A program made the position numbers and the translations under genes. From the NCBI GenBank assembly GCA_035457425.1, contig DATIBR010000009.1:1-50441 (forward strand): DNA of 50,441 bases, in the 5' to 3' direction. The notes under the pieces are model-generated. The model was not told the origin of the DNA and searched no databases. It was given only the letters and a program-made list of their open reading frames with translations. The DNA comes from Terriglobales bacterium (GTDB taxonomy: Bacteria; Acidobacteriota; Terriglobia; Terriglobales; Acidobacteriaceae). This document shows positions 22,769 through 30,380 of the stretch, piece by piece; position 1 is the stretch's first letter; each line of letters starts with the position of its first letter.

Positions 22769-24982
22769 CTACGCTCGCGCCGCCAGCTCCGCCTCGCTCA
22801 GCACGTCGACAAAGATCTCGCCCTCCGCCGGCAGTGCGTCCACCGGCAGATGCTCCCGCCAGATCGTGCACCGGAAGCCGATGCGCCCGCCCGCCGGCGC
22901 TTCCAGCGTCGCGAGCGGCAGCTTGCACTCCAACGTGCGATGGACGCCGAGCGCCATCCCCTGCGCCGCCTCGCCCGGCAGCAGCGACTCCTCGTCCTCC
23001 GCGACGCTCGCCAGCCGCCACCCGCTCAGCTTCCCGGCGGCGAGCTCCACCGTCACCTGCACAGTCTTCAGCACCACGCCATTCGCATCGCGGCTCGCGC
23101 AGTGCAGCTTCAGCTCGACCGCGCCCTTGGGCGGCGAGCCGCCGATGAAGTCTGCCCGCGCGTAGAAGTTCTGTTCATCCACCCCGGCATGGATCCCATC
23201 CAGCAGGAACTGTTTTCCGTGCATCGCGGACGACCTGCGGTCGGCGGTGTACATCGCCGCGCCGATCCAGTCGAAATACCGCCCCACGTCGCCATCCACC
23301 TGGGGGTGGATGAACGCCGTCTGCGGCACGAACGTCGCCCGCACCTCGGGACGCACGATGGGCTGCGCCAGCGATTCCGGCGCCGGCTGTCCCAGCGCCT
23401 GGTACACGTTCGACAGGTGCTTGCGGTAGAGCTCGTCGAAGTCGCGGTCGTTCGCCGAGTGGTGCTCCGGCCCATACCACCAGTTCCAGTCGCTACCCTC
23501 GGCGACGAGCAACTCTTCGTAGGCCAGCGCGCGCTTCTCCGGCGCCACCGACTGCTCCAGCTCGCTGTAGCGCTCGCGCGCCGCGCTCAAGTAGTTCCAT
23601 GCCTTGTTGTCTTCCGGCGCCCCGATCCAGACGTTGAAGTTCGCGTTGATCCACGAGCCCGGCGTCAGCGCGCCCAGCGTCGGCATCTCCTTCTGCCGCG
23701 CGATGGCCTCGCTGACCGTCACCGCCTGCATCTGCGGATCGCGGCTCAGCCCGTCGTACACGTAGCGCAGGAATTCCCGCCCCGAACGCGGGTAGTACTC
23801 CCAGGCGTTCTCGCCATCCAGGATGATGGGCACCATGGCCTCTCGTCCTGCATCCAGAACCGGTTGCGCCGCTTTCTTGATGTGATGGATGAGGTGCTGC
23901 GCGGCCTCTTTCGGCGGCATGCCCGAGTAGACGAACCCGATCAGGTCACTCAGCGGATGGTCCCGGAAGATCAGGTGCATGCGCGTGGCGCCCTGCTCGA
24001 AGCGCCACACCGAATAGAGTTTTGCCGCCAAGTCGCGCGAGAGCGACCCGCCGCCGTCGCGCGCGAAGTTCACGCCCCGCGACCTCCCCAGCACCCCCTC
24101 GTCCGTCGCCATCCACTCCAGCCCGGCCTCGTGCCCGATGCGCATCACCTCGTCCGACACCGAGCCCTCCGACGGCCACGCTCCGCGCGGTCGCACCCCG
24201 AAGGTCTTCTCGTGCAGCTCCAGCCCGCGCACCAGTTGCGCCCGCGCATCCTCCGGATGCCGGAACCTCTGTTGCGGCAGGGGCAGCCCGGGCGACGACA
24301 CCCTTCCCTGGTCGGTGTCGCACAGCAGCGGCAGGATGGGGTGATAGTACGGCGAGGTCGAGAGCTCGATGGCGCCGGCCTTCGCTGCCGCCGCGTACGC
24401 CGGCAGCACCCGCCCGATCCGCTCACGCTCCTGCGCGCAGACGAGCTTCTGGTCGTCGAGCGAGTAGTCCTTCCCTTTCGCGACCAGCGCCGCCACGTCG
24501 CCTTCTTCCAGGAAGAACTCATCGAACCACGCCAGCTGCGAGAGCACCTGGAGGTCGGTGAGGTCCTGCGCCGTGAAGTAGCGCTCCGCTTTCGCGGCGT
24601 CCTCGCCCGCGCCGCGGAATCTTTCGTACAGCTCGCGGTAGCGCGGATACCGCCCGATCAGGTTGTTCACGTTCGCCTGGAACAGGTAGGTCAGCGCGAA
24701 GCGCCGCTCCTCCGCCGTGAGCTCCTTGGCCGGCTTCGCCGCGACGTCGAAGAACGGGTCGCGCGCGCTGCCCGCCGCGTAATCCTGGATCTGCGCCATC
24801 AGAGACGGCACCAGGTTGAAGGTCTGGTGCACCTGCGGAAACTCCTCCAGCAGCTTCACCATGCCGTAGTAATCCTTGAGCGCGTGCAGCCGCACCCACG
24901 GCAGGCGGTACTCGCCGCCCGCCAGATCCTTGTAGAACGGCTGGTGCATGTGCCACAGGAACACGACCCGGATGTCCGGCAT
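22769..24982 (-). CDS. GH57 family glycoside hydrolase
   Basis: The 737-residue protein belongs to GH57 (alpha-amylase / amylopullulanase type). The N-terminal barrel starts RVVFLWHMHQPFYKD, the family's HMHQP motif. The catalytic nucleophile is E272 in GAWPSEGSVSDE and the acid is D389 in PIILDGENAWEYY. A Trp-rich segment (GSDWNWWYGPEHHSANDRDFDELYRKHL) and a C-terminal beta domain (from about 560) follow. There is no signal peptide, so it acts inside the cell, probably on glycogen or maltodextrin. A second GH57 enzyme lies at 39865-41589. The start ATG has no evident Shine-Dalgarno. Confidence 0.93.
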   Translation of the reverse strand: MPDIRVVFLWHMHQPFYKDLAGGEYRLPWVRLHALKDYYGMVKLLEEFPQVHQTFNLVPSLMAQIQDYAAGSARDPFFDVAAKPAKELTAEERRFALTYLFQANVNNLIGRYPRYRELYERFRGAGEDAAKAERYFTAQDLTDLQVLSQLAWFDEFFLEEGDVAALVAKGKDYSLDDQKLVCAQERERIGRVLPAYAAAAKAGAIELSTSPYYHPILPLLCDTDQGRVSSPGLPLPQQRFRHPEDARAQLVRGLELHEKTFGVRPRGAWPSEGSVSDEVMRIGHEAGLEWMATDEGVLGRSRGVNFARDGGGSLSRDLAAKLYSVWRFEQGATRMHLIFRDHPLSDLIGFVYSGMPPKEAAQHLIHHIKKAAQPVLDAGREAMVPIILDGENAWEYYPRSGREFLRYVYDGLSRDPQMQAVTVSEAIARQKEMPTLGALTPGSWINANFNVWIGAPEDNKAWNYLSAARERYSELEQSVAPEKRALAYEELLVAEGSDWNWWYGPEHHSANDRDFDELYRKHLSNVYQALGQPAPESLAQPIVRPEVRATFVPQTAFIHPQVDGDVGRYFDWIGAAMYTADRRSSAMHGKQFLLDGIHAGVDEQNFYARADFIGGSPPKGAVELKLHCASRDANGVVLKTVQVTVELAAGKLSGWRLASVAEDEESLLPGEAAQGMALGVHRTLECKLPLATLEAPAGGRIGFRCTIWREHLPVDALPAEGEIFVDVLSEAELAARA

Positions 24983-25004
24983 TGGGGGTGACAGTTTCAG
25001 GTCT

Positions 25005-25030
25005 GCGGCTCACGAATTCAAGTGAGCCGC
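25005..25030. repeat. Inverted repeat upstream of the LptFG gene
   Basis: GCGGCTCAC (25005-25013) and GTGAGCCGC (25022-25030) are perfect 9-bp arms with an 8-nt spacer. The right arm ends 3 nt before the -10 box, so it could be an operator. The arms nearly match the palindrome at 7913-7932. Confidence 0.7.
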
Positions 25031-25033
25031 TTC

Positions 25034-25039
25034 TATACT
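25034..25039 (+). promoter_or_regulatory. Putative -10 box for leaderless LptFG gene
   Basis: TATACT, then 6 nt, then ATG at 25046. This is the best -10 match among the leaderless candidates in the window. Confidence 0.6.
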
Positions 25040-25045
25040 GGGGCG

Positions 25046-27343
25046 ATGCGGATCTTCACCCGCTACATCCTGAAAGAGGTCCTGGCGCACGGCGCCATCG
25101 GCGTCGCCGTGTTCACCTTCGTCCTCTTCATGGGACAAGTGGGCAAGATCATGGAGGTGGTGGTGCGCAACAGCGCGCCGCTGCCCAGTATCGCCGAGGT
25201 CTTTCTGCTCGGCCTGCCGACCGCGCTCAAGTTTTCCATCCCGATGGGCGTGCTGGTCGGCATCCTCATCGGGCTGAGCCGCCTCGCCGCCGACAGCGAG
25301 GTCACCGCGATGCGGGCCGCCGGCCTCGGCGTCGGCATCTTCGTGCGCACCATCGCCATCTTCGCGGCCGCCGCCTGGCTGTTCGCGCTCGTCAACCAGA
25401 CGTTCCTCCTGCCACGCTCCGCGCAGCAGCTCTCCGAACTGCAGGGCCGCCTGAAATCCACCCAGGCGCCCTTCGAAGTCCAACCGCGCGTCTTCTACGA
25501 GGACTTCCACAACTACGTCCTTTACGTCCAGGATTCCTCCGCCGCGGAGAACGCCGCCCTGTGGCGCGGCATCTTCCTCGCCGACATCTCCACGCCCGGC
25601 GCGCCCAAGATCACCCTCGCGGACGAAGGCGTCGTCCTGCCCGAGGGCGAGAACAAGATCCGCCTGCACCTCTCCAACGGCTCGCAGCACGAGACCAACC
25701 CGCGCGATCCGGGCAAGTACACCATCACCACCTTTGAAGAGACCGACATCCCCATCGAGCTGCCGTCGGACAATACCCAGCAGCAGCGCCAGACCATGTC
25801 GGAGCTCTCCACCGCCGACCTGCTGCGGCTCTCGCACCAGCCCAAGTTCCACTGGTATCTGACCGAGTTCCACTTCCGGCTCGCGCTGCCCACGGCGTGC
25901 CTGGTGCTGGCGCTCGTCGGCATCCCGCTCGGCCTGTCTTCCCGGAAGGGCGGGCGCTCCACCGGGTTCGTCCTCACCATCGTGCTGGTCTTCCTTTACT
26001 ACGTGGTCTCGCTCGCCGGGGTGGAGCTGGCGCGGCAGGGCAAGGTCGCGCCCGTCCTGGGCGCCTGGATGGCGAACATTCTTTTCGTGCTGGCCGGCAT
26101 CGCGCTCCTGTTCCGCGTGGACCGCATGCCCATCGAGGTCGGCTCGTTCCGCGTCTCGTTCGCGCGCATGAAGCAGTGGCTGCAGCGGCACGGCCCCGCC
26201 ACCGGCGAATCCGTCATGGCGCGCCGCCGCACCGGCATCTTCGGCGGCCGCTTCCCGCAGATCCTCGACGACTACATCCTGCGCGACTTCCTCACCTACA
26301 CCGGCCTCATCCTTGCGGCTTTCGTCATGCTCACGCTGGTCTTCACCTTCTTCGAGATCCTGGGCGACGTGGTGAAGAACAAGGTCCCGCTCGTCACCGT
26401 GGGCGAGTACCTGCTGAACTACACGCCGGCGATGATCTACCTGATGGCGCCGATGTCGGTGCTCATCGCCGTGCTCATCACCTTCGGACTGCTGCAGAAG
26501 GGCAACGAGATCACCGCGATGAAGGCCACCGGCATCAGCATCTACCGCCTCATCCTGCCCGTCCTGGTGATCGCCGCCTGCATCTCGGCCGCGCTCTTCA
26601 TCTTCGACCACTTCTACCTGCCGCACACCAACAAGCGCCAGGACCAGCTCTGGAACACCATCAAGGGCAAGCCCGCGCAGACCTACCTCCGCCCCGACCG
26701 CAAGTGGATCTTCGGACAGCACTCCACCATCTTCTATTACGAGTTCTGGGACCCCGATCAGAACCGCTTCGGCAACATCTCGGTCTTCAAGTTCGATCCC
26801 CAGACGTTCGCCGTGACCGAGCGCATCTTCGCCGCGCGCGCCCACTGGGAAGACGACCTGGGGACCTGGGTCTTCGAGCAGGGCTGGAAGCGCGACCTGC
26901 GCGGCGCCGCCATAGAGCGCTTCGACCGCTTCGACGCCACCACCTTCCCCGAAGTCGCCGAAGCGCCCAGCTACTTCAAGAAGGAAGTCCGGCAGTCCCA
27001 GGAGATGGATTACTTCGAGCTGCGGCAGTACATCCACGACCTGCAGCAGAGCGGTTTCGACGTCGGGCGGCTGCGCGTCCAGCTCCACCGCAAGTTCGCC
27101 TTCCCGCTCATCACCTTCGTGATGGCCGTGCTTGCCGTCCCGTTCGCGCTCTCCACCGGGCGCCGCGGCGCGCTCGCCGGCGTCGCCACCGCCATCGGCA
27201 TCGCCGTCATCTACTGGATGACCAACGGCCTGTTCGAAGCCATGGGCAACGTCCACCAGCTCCCCGCCGCGCTCGCCGCCTGGGCCCCCGACCTCATCTT
27301 CGGATTCGCCGGCGGCTACCTCATCCTCAAGGTCCACACGTAA
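25046..27343 (+). CDS. lptFG: Fused LptF-LptG lipopolysaccharide export permease
   Basis: This 765-residue protein contains two complete YjgP/YjgQ permease domains. The first (about 1-385) starts MRIFTRYILKEVLAHG, followed by its TM helices and periplasmic beta-jellyroll. The second (about 400-765) starts DDYILRDFLTYTGLILAAF, with VKNKVPLVTVGEYLLNYTPAMIYLMAP, and ends YWMTNGLFEAMGN...YLILKV. Normally LptF and LptG are separate proteins that form the inner-membrane channel with the ATPase LptB, moving LPS to LptC. Here one chain supplies both halves. A gene-prediction error is unlikely, as the frame is open with no stop in the linker. The ATG at 25046 is preferred over the GTG at 25022. lptB and lptC are not in the window. 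Confidence 0.92.
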   Translation: MRIFTRYILKEVLAHGAIGVAVFTFVLFMGQVGKIMEVVVRNSAPLPSIAEVFLLGLPTALKFSIPMGVLVGILIGLSRLAADSEVTAMRAAGLGVGIFVRTIAIFAAAAWLFALVNQTFLLPRSAQQLSELQGRLKSTQAPFEVQPRVFYEDFHNYVLYVQDSSAAENAALWRGIFLADISTPGAPKITLADEGVVLPEGENKIRLHLSNGSQHETNPRDPGKYTITTFEETDIPIELPSDNTQQQRQTMSELSTADLLRLSHQPKFHWYLTEFHFRLALPTACLVLALVGIPLGLSSRKGGRSTGFVLTIVLVFLYYVVSLAGVELARQGKVAPVLGAWMANILFVLAGIALLFRVDRMPIEVGSFRVSFARMKQWLQRHGPATGESVMARRRTGIFGGRFPQILDDYILRDFLTYTGLILAAFVMLTLVFTFFEILGDVVKNKVPLVTVGEYLLNYTPAMIYLMAPMSVLIAVLITFGLLQKGNEITAMKATGISIYRLILPVLVIAACISAALFIFDHFYLPHTNKRQDQLWNTIKGKPAQTYLRPDRKWIFGQHSTIFYYEFWDPDQNRFGNISVFKFDPQTFAVTERIFAARAHWEDDLGTWVFEQGWKRDLRGAAIERFDRFDATTFPEVAEAPSYFKKEVRQSQEMDYFELRQYIHDLQQSGFDVGRLRVQLHRKFAFPLITFVMAVLAVPFALSTGRRGALAGVATAIGIAVIYWMTNGLFEAMGNVHQLPAALAAWAPDLIFGFAGGYLILKVHT

Positions 27344-27441
27344 CATCGAGCGTCCAAAACTGCGTGACCAGAAGATTATTGGCTCGTGTCCCCGGGTCTG
27401 TGGTAGATAAACAGGCTCTGATTCGTTGATCAAGGTGCCGC

Positions 27442-28050
27442 ATGTACTGGCTAACCGTGATCCTGCTCGTGGTCGTGAACCTTGCCGCGCTGATTGGCGT
27501 TCTGGCGCTCTCTCTTAAGATCCGAACGCTGCGGGTGGCAACCTTCTGGCGTGGGTGCCTGGGCGCGTTGGCGGCCGTCCCGCTCGAAGTGGCGCGCATC
27601 CTACTTGGCTTCGGCATCACGCGCTGGCTCGGAGTCGCGCAAGGCGACGCCCTGTTACTGCTGCTACTGAACCTGCGCTTCTTCAACATCCCTCTCTTGG
27701 TCGGTGGTGGTTTCTTGGGCGCAGCATTCGGGGAACCGGGTCCGCAGTCGGAGCCGGCGTCAAGCGTACCCGCGGGCGACCACTTCCCATGCCGGGAGTG
27801 CGGCAGGCAGATCAAGCGCCAGGAATCCATGCGGCACAACGGCTTTTGTGCGCAGTGCGACCCGCGTACGAGGAGCGCCCGGGCGGCAGCGGTGGCGGCG
27901 CCGGGCCGCGCCGAGCCCGCCGGCGCGGGCACAAGTGCCCGCTACCTGCGGTGTGCGAGTTGCGGTACGGAGATCTGGAAGAGCGACGCAGAACGCTTGG
28001 ACGGGATGTGCAAGGCCTGTTTTCAGAAAGCCAACGCTGCAACGAGGTGA
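27442..28050 (+). CDS. Membrane protein with two zinc-ribbon-like Cys4 motifs
   Basis: I do not recognise this 202-residue protein. The N-terminal half has a strong membrane helix (WLTVILLVVVNLAALIGVLALSL) and further hydrophobic stretches to about residue 95 (LLLLLLNLRFF, VGGGFLGAAFG). The C-terminal half carries two small zinc-finger-like units: CRECGRQI with CAQCD, and CASCGTEIW with CKACF. An Ala/Gly/Pro linker lies between them. The topology suggests a membrane-anchored zinc ribbon pair facing the cytosol, but which side is not known. It is 4 nt ahead of the next small membrane protein. The function is unknown. Confidence 0.75.
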   Translation: MYWLTVILLVVVNLAALIGVLALSLKIRTLRVATFWRGCLGALAAVPLEVARILLGFGITRWLGVAQGDALLLLLLNLRFFNIPLLVGGGFLGAAFGEPGPQSEPASSVPAGDHFPCRECGRQIKRQESMRHNGFCAQCDPRTRSARAAAVAAPGRAEPAGAGTSARYLRCASCGTEIWKSDAERLDGMCKACFQKANAATR

Positions 28051-28054
28051 TCCC

Positions 28055-28417
28055 ATGACCACGGCGACTAAGTCCGTGAAGGGTCCTGCCCACAAGGCAA
28101 ACAAGATCCTGCTGTGGAGCAGCCTTGTCGCACTACTGTGCACCGGGCTTGCTTTTCTGCTCGATCACCCGATGCGTGTGCCCCCTGCGGCACTCGGCGC
28201 CCTGGCCACGCCCGTCGCGTTCGTCAGCCTGTGCGTGGTGGTCTGGCGGATGCGCCATCACAAGTCCAGCGCGCAATGGGTGGACGAGAGCTACGGTGGC
28301 GCCACCGAACTGCTGGTCAGCCAGTACGCCGCTGTCCTGGCCGCGATCCTGTTCGGCTTCCTGGTCGCCGCCTTCGCGCTCATCTTCAACCTGCTGCATG
28401 CGCTCAACGTGAAGTAA
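28055..28417 (+). CDS. Small membrane protein of unknown function
   Basis: This is a 120-residue protein with three hydrophobic helices (ILLWSSLVALLCTGLAFLL, ALGALATPVAFVSLCVVVW, YAAVLAAILFGFLVAAFALIFNLL). A basic stretch (RMRHHKSSAQWVDESYGG) lies between the second and third. The ATG has GAGGTG 5 nt upstream. No family recognised; probably co-transcribed with the zinc-ribbon gene 4 nt before it. Confidence 0.7.
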   Translation: MTTATKSVKGPAHKANKILLWSSLVALLCTGLAFLLDHPMRVPPAALGALATPVAFVSLCVVVWRMRHHKSSAQWVDESYGGATELLVSQYAAVLAAILFGFLVAAFALIFNLLHALNVK

Positions 28418-28508
28418 GCCCCCGGAAGTGTCGTCGCCCGGCAGCCAGAGTCTCCGCCGGCAATCCCTGAATCCTCCCACTGCTATCATTCATCTCTAAT
28501 CGGTTCGC

Positions 28509-30248
28509 ATGCTGAAGAGCCTCCGCCCACTCGCGCCCTACCTGTGGAAGTACCGCTGGCCGCTGACCTGGGGCGGGCTCTGCGTGCTCCTGACGAACGG
28601 CTTTGCCGTCCTCTTCCCGCAACTGGTGCGCTGGGCGATCGACGCGCTCAACCTTACGGTCACGCGCGAGAAGTTATGGCTCTTTGCCATCACCATCGTC
28701 GAGGTCATGCTGCTGAAGGGTGTCTTCCAGTACCTGACCCGCAAGGTAGTCATCGGTGTATCGCGCGACATCGAATACGACCTGCGCAACGACCTCTTCC
28801 GCCACCTCGAGAGCCTGAGTTACAGCTACTACCAGCGCACCCGCACCGGCGACATCATGGCGCGCGCCACCAACGACCTCAACGCCGTCCGCATGTTGCT
28901 CGGCCCGGCGATCATGTATTCGGCCAACACCCTGGTCTTCACCGTCGCCGCGCTTCTCTTCATGTACCGGATCAGCCCCAGGCTCACGCTCTGGGCCTTC
29001 CTGCCGCTGCCCATCGCGTCCATCCTGATCCAGTATTTCGGCCGGCGGATCCACGAGCGCTTCGAGCGCATCCAGGCCATGTTCTCCGACATCTCGGCGC
29101 AGGCGCAGGAGAACTTTTCCGGCGTGCGCGTCATCAAGGCGTACGCCCAGGAAGAGCACGAGATCCGCTCCTTCGAGACCGCCAACCGGGAGTACATCGC
29201 CCGCAGCCTCAAGCTGATCCGCCTGATGGGCATGTTGTGGCCGACGCTCGAAGTGCTTTTGGGGCTCGGGGTCGTGGTCGTGCTCTGGCTCGGCGGCCGC
29301 GAAGTCATCCTGCACCGCATGACGGTCGGCGAATTCGTCGGTTTCAACATGTACATGGTGATGCTCACCTGGCCGGTCATCGCGCTCGGCTGGGTCATCA
29401 ACATCTTCCAGCGCGGCACCGCCTCCATGGGGCGCATCAACGAGATCCTCAAGGAACAGCCCGAGATCCGCGACACGCGACCCGGCCTGGAAGCGCGTCC
29501 CATCACGGGCGAGATCGAGTTCGCCAGCCTCGACTTCGCCTACGGCGACACTCCGGTGTTGCGCGACATCAACCTGCGCATCCCCGCCGGCTCCAGCCTC
29601 GCCATCGTCGGACCCACCGGCTCGGGCAAGTCCACGCTGGTCTCGCTCATCCCGCGCATCTACGACGCGCCCGCGGGCCGCGTGCTCATCGACGGCCGGC
29701 CGGTCAACGACTACCCGCTGGCGGACCTGCGGCGCAACATCGGCTTCGTCCCGCAGGAGACGTTCCTGTTCTCCGACACCATCCGCGAGAACATCGCCTT
29801 TGGCGCCGACGACGCCACCGACGACGACGTCCGCCGCGCCGCCGAAGGCGCCAGCATCGCGCCCGACATCGAAGGCTTTCCCAAGCAGTACGCGACCATG
29901 GTGGGCGAGCGTGGCATCACGCTCTCCGGCGGACAGAAGCAGCGCACCGCCATCGCCCGCGCCATCATCCGCGAGCCCCGCATCCTTATCCTCGACGACG
30001 CGCTCTCCTCGGTCGACACCTACACCGAAGAAAAGATCCTCGACCACCTGCGCGAGGTCATGCTCGGCCGCACCACCATCTTCATCTCACACCGCGTCTC
30101 GACGGTCCGCAACGCCGACCGCATCGCGGTCCTCCATGGCGGCCGGGTCGTCGAACTCGGCACCCACGACGAGCTCATCGCCCGCAACGGCTACTACACC
30201 GAGCTCTACCAGAAGCAGCTGCTGGAAGAAGAGCTCGAAACCGTTTAG
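28509..30248 (+). CDS. MsbA-like ABC exporter (fused permease-ATPase)
   Basis: The 579-residue half-transporter has an N-terminal six-helix type I exporter domain (about 1-310). The nucleotide-binding domain has Walker A GPTGSGKST (368-376), the Q-loop FVPQETFLFS, the signature LSGGQKQR (about 472), Walker B ILILDDALSS and the H-loop ISHRVSTV. It would work as a homodimer or with a partner half not present here. Lipid, LPS or drug export is possible. The length and ERFERIQAMFSDISAQAQENFSGVRVIKAY segment are typical of the MsbA/MdlB group. TCTAAT lies 8 nt before the ATG, so this start may also be leaderless. Confidence 0.93.
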   Translation: MLKSLRPLAPYLWKYRWPLTWGGLCVLLTNGFAVLFPQLVRWAIDALNLTVTREKLWLFAITIVEVMLLKGVFQYLTRKVVIGVSRDIEYDLRNDLFRHLESLSYSYYQRTRTGDIMARATNDLNAVRMLLGPAIMYSANTLVFTVAALLFMYRISPRLTLWAFLPLPIASILIQYFGRRIHERFERIQAMFSDISAQAQENFSGVRVIKAYAQEEHEIRSFETANREYIARSLKLIRLMGMLWPTLEVLLGLGVVVVLWLGGREVILHRMTVGEFVGFNMYMVMLTWPVIALGWVINIFQRGTASMGRINEILKEQPEIRDTRPGLEARPITGEIEFASLDFAYGDTPVLRDINLRIPAGSSLAIVGPTGSGKSTLVSLIPRIYDAPAGRVLIDGRPVNDYPLADLRRNIGFVPQETFLFSDTIRENIAFGADDATDDDVRRAAEGASIAPDIEGFPKQYATMVGERGITLSGGQKQRTAIARAIIREPRILILDDALSSVDTYTEEKILDHLREVMLGRTTIFISHRVSTVRNADRIAVLHGGRVVELGTHDELIARNGYYTELYQKQLLEEELETV

Positions 30249-30338
30249 AGATAAAAGAGGCCGCGCTCTCGCGCAGCCCTACCTCTGTTACCTTTTTCAT
30301 GGCTACCGTATCGTTGCGCTGGCAGGAACGGAAAGGAA

Positions 30339-30373
30339 AAGGGTTTTTCTCCCCTCCTCTCCTCCTGTTTTCA
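30339..30373 (-). repeat. Dispersed repeat, copy 1
   Basis: On the minus strand this 35-nt stretch reads TGAAAACAGG, a purine-rich middle, then AAAAACCCTT. It matches the element at 46348-46385 except for about 3 substitutions and a 3-nt gap. It lies 7 nt beyond the stop of the 839-residue protein, between convergent genes. Confidence 0.65.
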
Positions 30374-30380
30374 GCTCCCG

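Noticed and set aside
22532-24991. 819-codon open frame on the plus strand
   Set aside because: Antisense shadow of the GH57 gene, which has all catalytic motifs. The plus-strand product is Arg/His/Val-rich without any domain.
25010-27433. 807-codon open frame on the minus strand
   Set aside because: Shadow of LptFG; composed largely of Asp/Glu/His/Val runs typical of reverse frames in GC-rich DNA.
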